A DNA stretch of 64,000 bases from Microbacterium hibisci (GCF_015278255.1 NZ_JADIJC010000003.1:1-64000); one strand, 5' to 3'. Shown: positions 1 through 8,772, counted from the first letter of the stretch. Notes: a model not told the origin generated them from the letters alone. Translations and numbers: made by a program.

Positions 1-311
1 GTCCCGGGAGCCGCCGGGGCAGCCGGACGCGCCGGACCGGGCTTCGCAGCCGGACCGGGCCGTGCCGCGGGCGCGCCGGGCTTGGCCGCGGGCGTCGCGG
101 CAGCGGGCTTCGCCGACGCGGGAGCCGCGTCAGCGGACTTGCCCGCGCCGTCGGCCTCGAGCGCGGCGCGCAGCTTGCGCGCCACAGGGGGTTCGATGGT
201 GGACGAGGGGCTCTTGACGTACTCGCCGAGCGCCTTCAGCTTCTCGAGCGCGACCTTGCTGTCGACGCCGAGCTCGGAAGCGATCTCGTGCACGCGTGGT
301 TTGGCAGCCAC
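1..311 (-). CDS. infB: Translation initiation factor IF-2, N-terminal part (cut by window start)
   Basis: IF-2 is the GTPase that brings initiator tRNA to the 30S subunit. Only the first ~103 residues are present. They begin [16 protein letters not shown], the small helical IF-2 N-terminal domain (about residues 1-50), and then become an Ala/Pro/Lys-rich disordered linker typical of high-GC actinobacterial IF-2; the G domain lies outside the window. The start is a GTG at 309-311 with an AGGAGA ribosome binding site about four bases upstream. It follows nusA and ylxR on the same strand, the usual nusA-ylxR-infB order. The low-complexity linker gives many spurious open frames on the other strand. 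Confidence 0.93.
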   Translation of the reverse strand, partial: MAAKPRVHEIASELGVDSKVALEKLKALGEYVKSPSSTIEPPVARKLRAALEADGAGKSADAAPASAKPAAATPAAKPGAPAARPGPAAKPGPARPAAPAAPG

Positions 312-402
312 AAATTCTCCTGTCTGGGTCCACCCAGACAGGGCAGACCGTTAATCGCGGACGGGTCTCATTTCGAGCCGTTCACTTTGTTTCCATAGCC
401 GT

Positions 403-654
403 TCAGCCTTTTCGCTGGATGTGCTCTTCGATGGTCTGCGTGTCAAGCGGGCCTGACACACGCAATGCCCGCACGAAGGCGCGACGCCGGATGGCGGCAT
501 CCACGCACTCGCGCGTCTCGTGCACCCACGCGCCCCTTCCGGGCATCGACGCGCGCTCGTCGGGGACGAGGACGGAATCGATGGAAACCACCCTGAGGAG
601 GGCGGACCGGGGAGCACGCGTGCGGCATCCGACGCACGTTCGTACAGGTTCCAT
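403..654 (-). CDS. ylxR: YlxR family RNA-binding protein (DUF448)
   Basis: An 83-residue YlxR protein, the small nucleic-acid binding protein nearly always encoded between nusA and infB. Near the N-terminus it has the TCVGCR motif and, near residue 40, the GRGAW motif that defines the family. The start ATG is at 652-654, 32 bases downstream of the nusA stop; I see no strong ribosome binding site, so it may depend on nusA translation. Work in other bacteria links YlxR to transcription regulation and RNase P; nothing here tells which role applies. Length and context are normal. Confidence 0.93.
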   Translation of the reverse strand: MEPVRTCVGCRTRAPRSALLRVVSIDSVLVPDERASMPGRGAWVHETRECVDAAIRRRAFVRALRVSGPLDTQTIEEHIQRKG

Positions 655-686
655 GGTACACCGACGGGCTGGGGGGCTGCGCCGGG

Positions 687-1676
687 TCAGCCCTCCTCGA
701 GGATGCTGTCGGGCTGGATGTCGATCTTGGCGCCGGTCAGCTTGGCGGCGAGGCGGGCGTTCTGGCCCTCCTTGCCGATCGCCAGCGACAGCTGATAGTC
801 GGGCACGAGCGCGCGCACGGCCTTGTTCGAGGCATCCAGCACGAAGCTCGACGTCACCTTCGCCGGCGACAGCGCGTTGGCGACGAACTTCGCGAGCTCG
901 GGGTCGTAGTCGACGATGTCGATCTTCTCGCCGCCGAGCTCCTCGGTCACGGCCCGCACGCGACGGCCGAGCTCGCCGATGCAGGCGCCCTTGGCGTTGA
1001 TCGACGGGTCGTTGGCCTTCACCGCGATCTTCGTGCGGTGGCCGGCCTCGCGCGCGAGCGACACGATCTCGACCAGACCCGCGGGGATCTCGGGCACCTC
1101 GAGCGCGAACAGCTTGCGGACGAGGCCCGGGTGCGTGCGCGAGACGGTGATCGCCGGCCCCTTGGCGCCCTTCGCGACCGACGTGACGTACACGCGCAGG
1201 CGCGAACCGTGCGCGTAGTCCTCACCGGGCACCTGCTCCTCGGGCGGGAGGATCGCCTCGACCGTGCCGAGGTCGACGTGCACCATGCGCGGGTTGGGCC
1301 CCTGCTGCACGATGCCGGCGACGATGTCGCCCTCCTTGCCGCGGAACTCGCCCAGCACGGCGTCGTCGGCGATGTCGCGGAGACGCTGACTGATGACCTG
1401 CTTCGCGGCGAAGGCGGCGATGCGGCCGAAGTCCTCGGGGGTCGATTCCTCCTCGCCGACGACGGCGCCCTCGTCATCGAGAAGGGGGATGAAGACGGCG
1501 ACGTGACCCGTCTTGCGGTCGAGCTCCGCGCGGGCGCCCTCCGGCAGCTCGCCCGTGGGCGAGGTGTGCTTCGCGTAGGCGGTCAGGATCGCCTGTTCGA
1601 TGATCCGCACGAGCTCGTCGAAGGGGATCTCCTTCTCGCGCTCGACGGTCCGCAGCAGTCCGAGATCGATGTCCAC
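687..1676 (-). CDS. nusA: Transcription termination/antitermination factor NusA
   Basis: NusA binds RNA polymerase and nascent RNA and modulates pausing, termination and antitermination. The 329-residue protein has the N-terminal polymerase-binding domain (VDIDLGLLRTVEREKEIPFDEL), an S1 domain around 110-180 and two KH domains to about residue 325, including SLAIGKEGQNARLAAKL near the C-terminus. As usual in Actinobacteria, it lacks the C-terminal acidic repeats of the E. coli protein. Start is GTG at 1674-1676 with GGAGG about eight bases upstream. The expected upstream partner rimP is absent; the next gene on this strand is an unrelated lipase fusion. It leads into ylxR and infB. Confidence 0.97.
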   Translation of the reverse strand: MDIDLGLLRTVEREKEIPFDELVRIIEQAILTAYAKHTSPTGELPEGARAELDRKTGHVAVFIPLLDDEGAVVGEEESTPEDFGRIAAFAAKQVISQRLRDIADDAVLGEFRGKEGDIVAGIVQQGPNPRMVHVDLGTVEAILPPEEQVPGEDYAHGSRLRVYVTSVAKGAKGPAITVSRTHPGLVRKLFALEVPEIPAGLVEIVSLAREAGHRTKIAVKANDPSINAKGACIGELGRRVRAVTEELGGEKIDIVDYDPELAKFVANALSPAKVTSSFVLDASNKAVRALVPDYQLSLAIGKEGQNARLAAKLTGAKIDIQPDSILEEG

Positions 1677-1812
1677 AATGGCCTCCGTATTCAGCTCTCA
1701 CCGGCGCGTCGCCGCGCCGGAACCCTCCAACATTACCGGATGCCGCATCCCGCGGTGCAGGGAGACCCCGAGGCCCACGGGGCGCCGTAGCGGGGCGGGC
1801 TGCGCGTCGTCG

Positions 1813-3684
1813 CTACAACGACCCGCAGTCGTCGACGTGGGTGGCGGCGCGGTTGAGACGGGCGTCGGTCCACGTGAGGAGGACAGGCACGAAGTGCGAG
1901 CCCGGGAGCAGGGTCCGCAGGTGGTCGTAGCCCCGGTACTCGAGACGGCGCACCTGGTTGCCGTCGGCGCAGAGCCGGTCCACGAACTGGTGCTGAAGGT
2001 GCGGCGGGATCACCTCGTCCTCGTCGCCCCACGCGATGAGGATCGGCTGCGACCACGGGCCGGTGGGCGTGTTGTCGGCGAGACGGCGGCCGAGTGCGCC
2101 CTCCGTGAGGTCGCCGACGAAGAGCGGACGGTCCTCCGACACGCCCAGCGCCGTCGCCACCGACACGATCACCCCGGGTTCGGTGGGACACCGCTGGGTC
2201 ATCTCGCGGACGATCGCCTCCGATCCCGGTGCGATGTAGCGGGTCAGGTCGACGTCCTCGTAGGTGTCGGCGTACGGCACCAGCACCCACGAGATGAGGA
2301 TGGACAGCAGGGCGTTCGCATCGCCGCCGGTGAGCTCCTCCGCCAGTTCGACGGGCTCGGCGGCGGGTGCCAGCACGGCCGTGCCGCGGACATCCAGCTC
2401 GGGCGCGTAGTCGCCCGCGATCTGCGACGTCCACAGCGCCGCGTGCCCTCCCTGCGAGTGCCCCCAGACCGCGGTGCGGCTCGACAGCGTGACGCCGTCG
2501 AGCTCGCGCGCCGCGATCGCGGCGTCGAGCGAGGAGCGTGCCTCTCCGCGACCGATGAGGTACGGGAAGACGCCCGGTGCACCCTGGCCCGAGTAGTCGG
2601 ACGCGACGACCACCCAGCCGCGCGCGATCGCCTCGTCGAGTCCGGGGATCGCCCACTTCGTCGCGGAGGCGTCGCGCAGACTCGGCGCGCAGCCCCGGGC
2701 GACCCCGGTCGTGCCGTGGTTCCAGAGGACGACAGGCCGCGGCCCCGGGGGAGGGTCCTGCGGCACGATGACCAGCGCGCTGGCGACCGCCGGCTGACCT
2801 CCGGCGTCGCGCGTGGTGTAGAGGATCCGCTTCACGTCGGCACCGGCGGGCTTCTGACCCGAGAAGTCGTCGGCGCGGATCAGCCGTCCGTGCTCGTAGG
2901 GGACGACGGCCGGCGGATCGTAGAAGGCGTCGACGACCTGCGCACCGTCCTCGAGCCACGAGTTCGCCCACCAGCCGCCGGCGGCGAGTGCGACCAGCAG
3001 CACGGCGAGGACGTACCGGCCCGCCGCGAGCCAGGCGGCGCGCGCCCTGCCGCGGCGGGGCGCCGGTCCGGCCGTCTCCCCTTCGTCGTCAGCGCGGCGG
3101 CCCGCGGCCGGCACCGAGCGCCCGCCCTCGACGAACGCGCGCACGGCGCGCACCAGCATCGCCGCGCCGAAGACGATGGTGCGCAGCCCGAAGACGACCG
3201 CGACCACGAGCACCGTGACGTCGGGCCACGCGAACGACAGGATGCCGAACGCGATCTGCGCGCCGCCCCACACGCCCGCCAGCACCCGCTGGCTCACGGT
3301 GCCGCCCGCCACCGCGTCGTAGAACGACGCGAGGCCGCCGAGCAGGAGGAGGATCGCGATGATCTGGGGCAGCAGCTCGAGGGTGCGGCCGAGGCCGAGC
3401 AGGATCGCCAGCCCCAGGAGCATCCACGCCGCACCGAACGCGACGCGTGACCACAGCGGCGTCTCCGGCGCCGCGAACATGCGCGCGAATCCAGAGAAGA
3501 CGGCGCTCAGCCCGACGTAGACCGTGAGCAGGACGAGCGAGGTGAGCGGCCTCGTCACGATGAGCAGCCCCACCAGCAGCGAGAGAGCCCCGACCACGAC
3601 CAGCACGGCCGGCGGCGCCCCGCGCACGAGGCGCGGCACCACGCTCCACCCCGTCGCGGGCTGGCGAGGGGCCTCCCGGATCAT
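1813..3684 (-). CDS. Fusion: DUF308 (HdeD-like) membrane domain + secretory-lipase type alpha/beta hydrolase
   Basis: A two-part protein of about 623 residues. The first ~190 residues form five or six membrane helices of the DUF308/HdeD type. After a charged linker and one more helix (about 230-250), residues ~260-623 are an alpha/beta hydrolase resembling secretory triacylglycerol lipases: an oxyanion region WNHGTTGVARGCAPS, the nucleophile elbow GHSQGGHAALW, a likely acid residue in GDEDEVIP and a likely catalytic His in YRGYDHLRT. The hydrolase is expected outside the cell, tethered to the membrane. The start at 3684 follows a TATCAT -10 by seven bases; an ATG three codons upstream (3693) is possible. 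The substrate is unknown. It sits between nusA and a divergent DUF1206 gene. Confidence 0.82.
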   Translation of the reverse strand: MIREAPRQPATGWSVVPRLVRGAPPAVLVVVGALSLLVGLLIVTRPLTSLVLLTVYVGLSAVFSGFARMFAAPETPLWSRVAFGAAWMLLGLAILLGLGRTLELLPQIIAILLLLGGLASFYDAVAGGTVSQRVLAGVWGGAQIAFGILSFAWPDVTVLVVAVVFGLRTIVFGAAMLVRAVRAFVEGGRSVPAAGRRADDEGETAGPAPRRGRARAAWLAAGRYVLAVLLVALAAGGWWANSWLEDGAQVVDAFYDPPAVVPYEHGRLIRADDFSGQKPAGADVKRILYTTRDAGGQPAVASALVIVPQDPPPGPRPVVLWNHGTTGVARGCAPSLRDASATKWAIPGLDEAIARGWVVVASDYSGQGAPGVFPYLIGRGEARSSLDAAIAARELDGVTLSSRTAVWGHSQGGHAALWTSQIAGDYAPELDVRGTAVLAPAAEPVELAEELTGGDANALLSILISWVLVPYADTYEDVDLTRYIAPGSEAIVREMTQRCPTEPGVIVSVATALGVSEDRPLFVGDLTEGALGRRLADNTPTGPWSQPILIAWGDEDEVIPPHLQHQFVDRLCADGNQVRRLEYRGYDHLRTLLPGSHFVPVLLTWTDARLNRAATHVDDCGSL

Positions 3685-3821
3685 CCGCCCCATGATAGGC
3701 GGGCGCCCTGTGGCGGAACTGAGCCGAGGCGCGATCAGGACCGCGGGCGCTCGATCGCGCCCGGCGCCATGCCAGGCCGCCTGTCGCGCGTCAAGTCCCC
3801 GCCGCCCTTCGGCGCCCGGTC

Positions 3822-3827
3822 TACCGT
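3822..3827 (+). promoter_or_regulatory. -10 element (TACCGT) for the DUF1206 gene
   Basis: TANNNT hexamer with exactly six bases between it and the GTG at 3834, the geometry expected for a leaderless transcript. No clear -35 seen. Confidence 0.5.
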
Positions 3828-3833
3828 GAGGGG

Positions 3834-4670
3834 GTGATGAGCCGGGAGAGCGTCAAGGCGAACGCCAAGCAGCTCGCCCGCGACGCCGAGTCCCACCCGG
3901 GCTTCGAGGTGGTGGCGCGCGCCGGGTACGTGGCGAACGGCATCATCCACGCGCTGATCGGCATCATCGTGCTCGTGATCGCCTCCGGCGGACGTGCCGA
4001 GGGCGACCAGGCGGGCGCCATGAAGGCCGTCGCCGGCGCTCCTGCCGGCTTCGTGCTGCTGTGGCTGATCGCCATCGGACTGTTCGCGCTCGGCGTGTGG
4101 CATGCCGCGGAGGGTCTGCTCGCGCACGACCGGTCCGGTGACGCGAAGGGCGCCGCGCGCAAGTGGGGCCGTCGTTTCGCGGAATGGGGGCAGGCGCTCG
4201 TCTTCGTAGTGCTGGGGCTCATCTCGGCCGCGATCGCCATCGGCGCCCGGCCCGACGCCGAGCAGACCACCGAAGACGCGAGCGCCAGCCTGCTCCAGGT
4301 TCCCGGCGGGCCGATCCTGCTCGCCCTCATCGGTGTGGGGATCGGCATCGGGGGCGTGACCTTCGTCGTCATGGGAGTTCGCCGCAGCTTCCGCAGCCGG
4401 ATCGAGACACCCGACGGCGCACTCGGTCGCGGCGTCGTCGTGCTCGGTGTCGTGGGGTTCGTCGCGAAGGGCGTGGCGCTCACGATCATCGGCGTGCTTC
4501 TCGTCGTCGCCGCGATCGACGACGACGCCGACACCGCCGGCGGGCTCGACGGCGCCGTGGATGCGCTGCTGAACCTGCCGCTGGGTCCGGTCCTGGCATG
4601 GGTGGTCGGCCTGGGCTTCCTCGCTTACGCGGTCTTCACGGTCGCCCGCGCACGCTTCGCACGGATGTGA
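3834..4670 (+). CDS. DUF1206 integral membrane protein
   Basis: A 278-residue membrane protein with six predicted helices arranged as three repeated pairs, the DUF1206 layout. Each repeat starts with an Arg/Lys-x-Gly-containing amphipathic turn followed by a helix (first: RAGYVANGIIHALIGI; third: VVGFVAKGVALTIIGV). The function of the family is unknown; it is common in Actinobacteria. The GTG at 3834 is directly followed by an ATG (3837), so either could initiate, but the TACCGT -10 six bases upstream favours leaderless initiation at the GTG. It stands alone, divergent from the lipase fusion, with an ordinary base composition. Confidence 0.85.
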   Translation: MMSRESVKANAKQLARDAESHPGFEVVARAGYVANGIIHALIGIIVLVIASGGRAEGDQAGAMKAVAGAPAGFVLLWLIAIGLFALGVWHAAEGLLAHDRSGDAKGAARKWGRRFAEWGQALVFVVLGLISAAIAIGARPDAEQTTEDASASLLQVPGGPILLALIGVGIGIGGVTFVVMGVRRSFRSRIETPDGALGRGVVVLGVVGFVAKGVALTIIGVLLVVAAIDDDADTAGGLDGAVDALLNLPLGPVLAWVVGLGFLAYAVFTVARARFARM

Positions 4671-4779
4671 GCGGGACCGCCGAAGCGGCTGCGTTCCGAG
4701 CGTGGCCGGCCGGTTGGGTGGCGGCATCCGTCCTGTCAATGGCCTGGCGAAGCCGCTCGGCGGCAACGACCGTGGAAGC

Positions 4780-5301
4780 ATGACGAACGCAGAGGAAGAC
4801 CTCGTGACCGGTCCGGAGGCGATCGCCCGGGTCAAGGAGCTGGTCGAAGACATCGACTTCACGATGCTGACGACCCGGGACGCGGCCGGGAACCTGGTCA
4901 GCCGCCCGATGAGCACGCGGCAGATGGACGACGCCGGCGACATCTGGTTCTTCACCCTGGCCGGCACGAGCAAGGTCGCCGAGTCGCAGGCCGACCCGCA
5001 GCACGACGTGGGACTGGCGTACCTCGACTCGAAGGGCCACCGCTACGTCTCCGTGGCCGGGCGCGCCGAGGTGGTCCGCGACGAGGCGAAGATGAAGGAG
5101 CTCTACTCCCCCAGCCTCGACATCTGGTTCGAGGACGGCCTCGACACCCCCGGCATCGTGCTGCTGCGCGTGACGCCCGTCGAGTGCGAGTTCTGGGAGC
5201 CGAAGCACGGCAAGCTCGTCACCGCCGCGGGCATGCTGAAGGCGCTCGTCACCCGCGACACCCCCGACGACACCATGTCGCACGGCCGAGTGAGCTGCTG
5301 A
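4780..5301 (+). CDS. Pyridoxamine 5'-phosphate oxidase-like protein (general stress protein 26 family)
   Basis: A 173-residue split-barrel flavin/heme-binding-like protein of the general stress protein 26 (Pyrid_ox_like) family. Visible family features are FTMLTTRDAAGNLVSRPM near the N-terminus, the DAGDIWFFT strand and GHRYVSVAGRAEV; the C-terminal part with YSPSLDIWFEDGLDTPGI is typical. Such proteins bind flavin or F420, and their reaction is usually unknown. I chose the ATG at 4780 (MTNAEED) because the frame upstream (from 4702) is compositionally unlike coding sequence and the family starts here. There is no good ribosome binding site; GACCGT six bases upstream is a weak -10-like hexamer. 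It converges with the PhoX gene. Confidence 0.85.
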   Translation: MTNAEEDLVTGPEAIARVKELVEDIDFTMLTTRDAAGNLVSRPMSTRQMDDAGDIWFFTLAGTSKVAESQADPQHDVGLAYLDSKGHRYVSVAGRAEVVRDEAKMKELYSPSLDIWFEDGLDTPGIVLLRVTPVECEFWEPKHGKLVTAAGMLKALVTRDTPDDTMSHGRVSC

Positions 5302-5309
5302 CACCCCGC

Positions 5310-5354
5310 GACGCCGCGTCCTCAGGCCCCGAGGACGCCGCGTCCTCAGGCCCC
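5310..5354. repeat. Two tandem 21-base direct repeats, period 24
   Basis: The unit gacgccgcgtcctcaggcccc occurs at 5310-5330 and again, identical, at 5334-5354, with a third partial copy (gacgccgcg) forming the left arm of the following hairpin at 5357. It fills the gap between two convergent genes and looks like local slippage duplication of terminator sequence. Confidence 0.8.
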
Positions 5355-5356
5355 AA

Positions 5357-5391
5357 GACGCCGCGCCCCCTCGGAGAGGGAGCGCGGCGTC
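5357..5391. terminator. Strong hairpin between convergent genes
   Basis: A 16-base-pair stem with one C/A mismatch closes on a GGA loop (arms gacgccgcgc... and ...gcgcggcgtc). It lies between the stops of the flavin-type gene (5301, plus) and PhoX (5410, minus) and can serve both strands. There is no T-run on either side, common for high-GC actinobacterial terminators. Confidence 0.65.
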
Positions 5392-5409
5392 TGCGTGAGC
5401 GTCGTCGGA

Positions 5410-7473
5410 TCAGGCGCGGTAGACCTGCACCACCGATGGCCGCGGCGCGTTCGGCACATCACCCGGCTGCGCCGAGCCGTAGTCGGGGAACAGCGAGGTC
5501 GGAGCCGCGACGGAGCCGCCCTCACCCGGGTGCTGCACCGCGACGAACACCATGCCCTCGCGGTCGTGGATCACCGGACCGCAGGTCTCGGCCTCGCGGG
5601 GCACGGCCAGGAACTGCTGCACGTGGCCGCGCTCGGCGCCCTCCAGCGGAACCAGGAACAGGCCGTCGTTGTAGCCGATCGTGCTCGGCGCGCCGTCGGT
5701 CGAGACCCACAGGTTTCCCGCCGAGTCGAAGGCGACGTTGTCGGGGCACGAGATCGGCGACACGAGCTCCTTCGGGAACCCGGCGAAGTACGAGTTCGCG
5801 AAGACCGCCGGGTCGCCGCAGAGGAGCAGGATGCTCCAGCCGAACTGGGTACCGGACTGCCCGGCCGTCTCGGTGATCTCGATGACGTGACCGTAGCGGT
5901 TGCCGGTGACGGGGTTCGCCTCGTCGAGCGTGGCGGCCGAGCGCGCCGAGTTGTTGGTCAGGGCCAGGTAGACCTTGCCGGTCTTGGGGTTGGGCTCCAC
6001 GTCCTCGGGACGGTCCATCTTGGTGGCGCCCAACGCGTCGGCGGCCAGACGCGTGTAGACGAGCACCTCCTCCGTCGTGAAGCCGGGGACGACCGACTGT
6101 CCGTTCTGCGTGAGGGCCTTCCACTCCCCGCCACCGTCGAACTTGCCGTCGGCGGGCAGGGCACCGGTGCCGGTGATCTCACGGGCGGGCGAGTTGCCGG
6201 TGAACTTCGCGACGTAGAGGTCGCCCTCGCTCAGCAGCTCGAGGTTCTTCTTGCGCGAGCCCGAGATCTTGTTCTTCGAGACGAACTTGTAGAGGTAGTC
6301 GTTGCGCTCGTCGTCACCCATGTAGGCGACCACGCGGCCGTCCTCGGCGACGATGACGTTCGCGCCCTCGTGCTTGAAGCGGCCCATCGCCGTGTGCTTG
6401 CGGGGCGTCGACGTCGGGTCCTGCGGGTCGATCTCGACGATGTAGCCGAAGCGGTTGGGCTCGTTGACGTAGTCCGGGTTGTGCGCGTCGAAGCGCGGGT
6501 CGTACTTCTCCCAGCCCGTCTCGGTCACGGTCGACGACGTCGACTGGTAGCGCTTCTGCGCGGGTGTGTCGGCCGCCCACGCGAAGTAGCCGTTGAAGTT
6601 CTCCTCGCCCGAGAGGATGGTGCCCCACGGGGTCGTGCCGCCGGCGCAGTTGCCGAGCGTACCGTGCACCCAGCGACCCTCGGGGTCGGCGGCGGTCTTC
6701 ACGAGGTCGCTGCCCGCGGCCGGGCCGGTGAGCTCGAACACCGTCTCGACGGTGATGCGGCGATTGCGCTTGCCGTCGACCACGTACGACCACGGCGCGC
6801 CCGTGCGCTTGCGCGTGATCTCGACGACCGACATGCCCTGGGCCGCCTTGAAGATGTCGCCACGGCGCTGCAGCTCGGCCGGGTCGGACGACGGCGCGAA
6901 CATGATGTTCGGGTTGCAGTACTCGTGGTTGTTGACCAGCACGCCGGTCTTGCCGCTCGGGTCGGCGACGATGTCGAGGTAGTCGCTGTTGTACCCGAAC
7001 TGCAGGGCCTGCGCGGCCGGCGTCTGCGCGGTGAAGTCGAACACCGGGGCGTTCGAGAACAGCGGGTCGCCCCAGCGGATGATCGGCTGCCACGTGTAGC
7101 CGGACGGCACGACGAAGTCGTCGACGAAGCGGTTCACGGGCGAGATCGCGTCGAACGCGAGGCTGCCGTTGACCGGGCGGGCGAACGCGGCGCCCGCTCC
7201 ACCGACGCCCGACGAGCCGGGTCCGGAGAGGGGCGTCTGACCCCGCATGCCGCCGACGGCGATGGCGACGGCGCCCGCCGCGCCCAGGCCCAGCAGCGCG
7301 CGGCGCGACAGCGCGGCCGCCGCGACCTCCTGGAACGTCTCGTTGTGCGATGAGTTGCACTCCGGTCCGAGGCACGCATTCGCGCACTTGAGCTGGCAGG
7401 TGACGGCGAGGCGCTTGCCTCGCGCGTGGTCGGCCAGGGGAAGGGAACGGCGGAATCCTTCGACGATGCTCAC
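5410..7473 (-). CDS. PhoX family Tat-exported alkaline phosphatase (DUF839)
   Basis: A 687-residue PhoX-type protein, a calcium/iron-dependent phosphomonoesterase family acting outside the membrane. The twin-arginine signal (SRRALLGLGAAGAV) starts only at residue ~56; it is preceded by a hydrophilic leader holding four cysteines at 26, 30, 34 and 39 (CQLKCANACLGPEC), a feature of actinobacterial members. The body has the DUF839 beta-propeller features, such as NHEYCNPNIMF, GTLGNCAGGTTPWGT, LSGEENFNGYF and MDRPEDVEPNPKTGKVY. The GTG at 7471-7473 (MSIVEGFRRS) has an AGAGGA ribosome binding site; an ATG/GTG farther upstream lacks one. It is a single gene, ending at a shared hairpin, probably involved in phosphate supply. 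Confidence 0.92.
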   Translation of the reverse strand: MSIVEGFRRSLPLADHARGKRLAVTCQLKCANACLGPECNSSHNETFQEVAAAALSRRALLGLGAAGAVAIAVGGMRGQTPLSGPGSSGVGGAGAAFARPVNGSLAFDAISPVNRFVDDFVVPSGYTWQPIIRWGDPLFSNAPVFDFTAQTPAAQALQFGYNSDYLDIVADPSGKTGVLVNNHEYCNPNIMFAPSSDPAELQRRGDIFKAAQGMSVVEITRKRTGAPWSYVVDGKRNRRITVETVFELTGPAAGSDLVKTAADPEGRWVHGTLGNCAGGTTPWGTILSGEENFNGYFAWAADTPAQKRYQSTSSTVTETGWEKYDPRFDAHNPDYVNEPNRFGYIVEIDPQDPTSTPRKHTAMGRFKHEGANVIVAEDGRVVAYMGDDERNDYLYKFVSKNKISGSRKKNLELLSEGDLYVAKFTGNSPAREITGTGALPADGKFDGGGEWKALTQNGQSVVPGFTTEEVLVYTRLAADALGATKMDRPEDVEPNPKTGKVYLALTNNSARSAATLDEANPVTGNRYGHVIEITETAGQSGTQFGWSILLLCGDPAVFANSYFAGFPKELVSPISCPDNVAFDSAGNLWVSTDGAPSTIGYNDGLFLVPLEGAERGHVQQFLAVPREAETCGPVIHDREGMVFVAVQHPGEGGSVAAPTSLFPDYGSAQPGDVPNAPRPSVVQVYRA

Positions 7474-7626
7474 GGGCGTCCTCTCTGCGTGCACAACGGC
7501 GTGTGTCGGGGTGGCGCCAGCCTGATCGCGCGCCGCGACCGCCCCGGTAACCGCGGGTGAACGGCGGGCGACGAGAAGATGAGAACGGCCTCATGGGAGG
7601 ACGGATGCCGCGACCGCGGCTGCGGG

Positions 7627-7647
7627 GCGCGTGCTCGGCGCACGCGC
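7627..7647 (-). terminator. Hairpin downstream of the LOG gene
   Basis: An eight-base-pair stem (gcgcgtgc / gcacgcgc) with a five-base loop begins nine bases after the LOG family stop codon. No T-run follows. Confidence 0.45.
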
Positions 7648-7655
7648 GAGCGAGG

Positions 7656-8702
7656 TCAGGAGGCGGGCGGTGCGGACTCCAGTGCGTTGATCGCGGCGAT
7701 GAGCCGGTACAGCTCGCCGACGCGGAACTGGTTGAGGCGCAGCACCAGCCGGGGCAGGTCGACGCGGTCGTCGTCCTCGCGCTCGACGGTCAGCGGTCCC
7801 CGCAGCTCGATCTCGCCTTCGGCCAGCAGGAACCCGAACGCGGCGTTCAACGCCGCGCCCTCGGCATCCGTCGGCGTCGCCTTCAGCCTCAGCACCAGAC
7901 GCTTGCCCACCCACCGCAGCGAGTCGTAGTTGCGGTAGAAGCCGGTCAGCTCGGCGACGGCCGCCTCGACGGAATCGGTGACGAGGACGCGATCGAAGTC
8001 GCCCTCGGAGATGACGCCGGACGGCAGCAGGTAGTCGTCGACGAAGCGGCGCAGGCCCGACCAGAAGCTTCCGCCGGGCGCGTCGAGCAGCACGATGGGC
8101 GTGGGGTCGGCCTTGCCGGTCTGCTGCAGGGTGAGCAGCTCGAACATCTCGTCGAGCGTGCCGAACCCGCCCGGGACGCAGACGAAGCCCCGCGACTCCT
8201 TGACGAGCATGAGCTTGCGCGTGAAGAAGTACTTCATCGCGACGTTGCGGGCGTTCGCGCCGACGATCGCGTTGGGCTTCTCCTCGAAGGGCAGCCGGAT
8301 CGAGACGCCGAGCGAGCTGTGCGGACCGGCGCCCTCGGCGGCGGCCTGCATGATGCCGGGGCCCGCGCCGGTCACGACCATCCAGCCGTGCTCGGCGAGA
8401 GCGGCCGCCACCTCGGACGCCTGCCGATAGAGCGCGTCGTCGGGCAGCGTGCGCGCAGACCCGAAGATCGTCGCCTTGGGCACGTCCTCGTAGGGATCGA
8501 ACAGCTGGAAGGCCGCCCGCATCTCGGTCAGCGCCGAGCTCGCGATCTTGAGATCGAGCCGGCCGGCTCCGTCCAGGCCCAGCCCCACCCCGGTCGCGAG
8601 GATGCGCGCCACGAGATCGGCGTTCTGGCTGATCCCGGCGTCGGACAGGATCCGTCGCAGGTCCTCGGTCACTTCGGGCGGCACTGCGGCGCTGTGGGTC
8701 AT
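7656..8702 (-). CDS. LOG family protein (TIGR00730, nucleotide 5'-monophosphate phosphoribohydrolase-like)
   Basis: A 348-residue protein with a Rossmann-type LOG core. The family motif PGGFGTLDE is present, as are GAGPGIMQAAAEGA and the Arg/Lys-rich stretch before it. LOG proteins cleave nucleoside 5'-monophosphates (cytokinin ribotides in plants) into base and ribose phosphate. This member is longer than minimal LOG proteins (~190 residues), with an N-terminal extension of ~80 residues and a C-terminal segment of ~90 residues of unknown role; its natural substrate cannot be read from sequence. I start at the ATG at 8702 (MTHSAAVPP), with a G-rich stretch just upstream, rather than 15 codons earlier. 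Its neighbour proS is on the same strand 70 bases upstream. Confidence 0.88.
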   Translation of the reverse strand: MTHSAAVPPEVTEDLRRILSDAGISQNADLVARILATGVGLGLDGAGRLDLKIASSALTEMRAAFQLFDPYEDVPKATIFGSARTLPDDALYRQASEVAAALAEHGWMVVTGAGPGIMQAAAEGAGPHSSLGVSIRLPFEEKPNAIVGANARNVAMKYFFTRKLMLVKESRGFVCVPGGFGTLDEMFELLTLQQTGKADPTPIVLLDAPGGSFWSGLRRFVDDYLLPSGVISEGDFDRVLVTDSVEAAVAELTGFYRNYDSLRWVGKRLVLRLKATPTDAEGAALNAAFGFLLAEGEIELRGPLTVEREDDDRVDLPRLVLRLNQFRVGELYRLIAAINALESAPPAS

Positions 8703-8772
8703 GCCCCCCACGTTGCCACGTCCGCGCGGCATTCGGGACGCGCGCACGCGACCGCTGGCCGAGGCCGACCGC

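Noticed and set aside
1600..3450. A 616-codon plus-strand frame opposite the lipase fusion and nusA start
   Set aside because: Arg/Asp/Gly-rich composition with no recognisable motif, opposite genes with clear families.
4702..4779. Extended N-terminus for the flavin-type stress protein
   Set aside because: The extra 26 residues are not typical of the family and include the recurrent 10-mer region; the start at 4780 fits family length.
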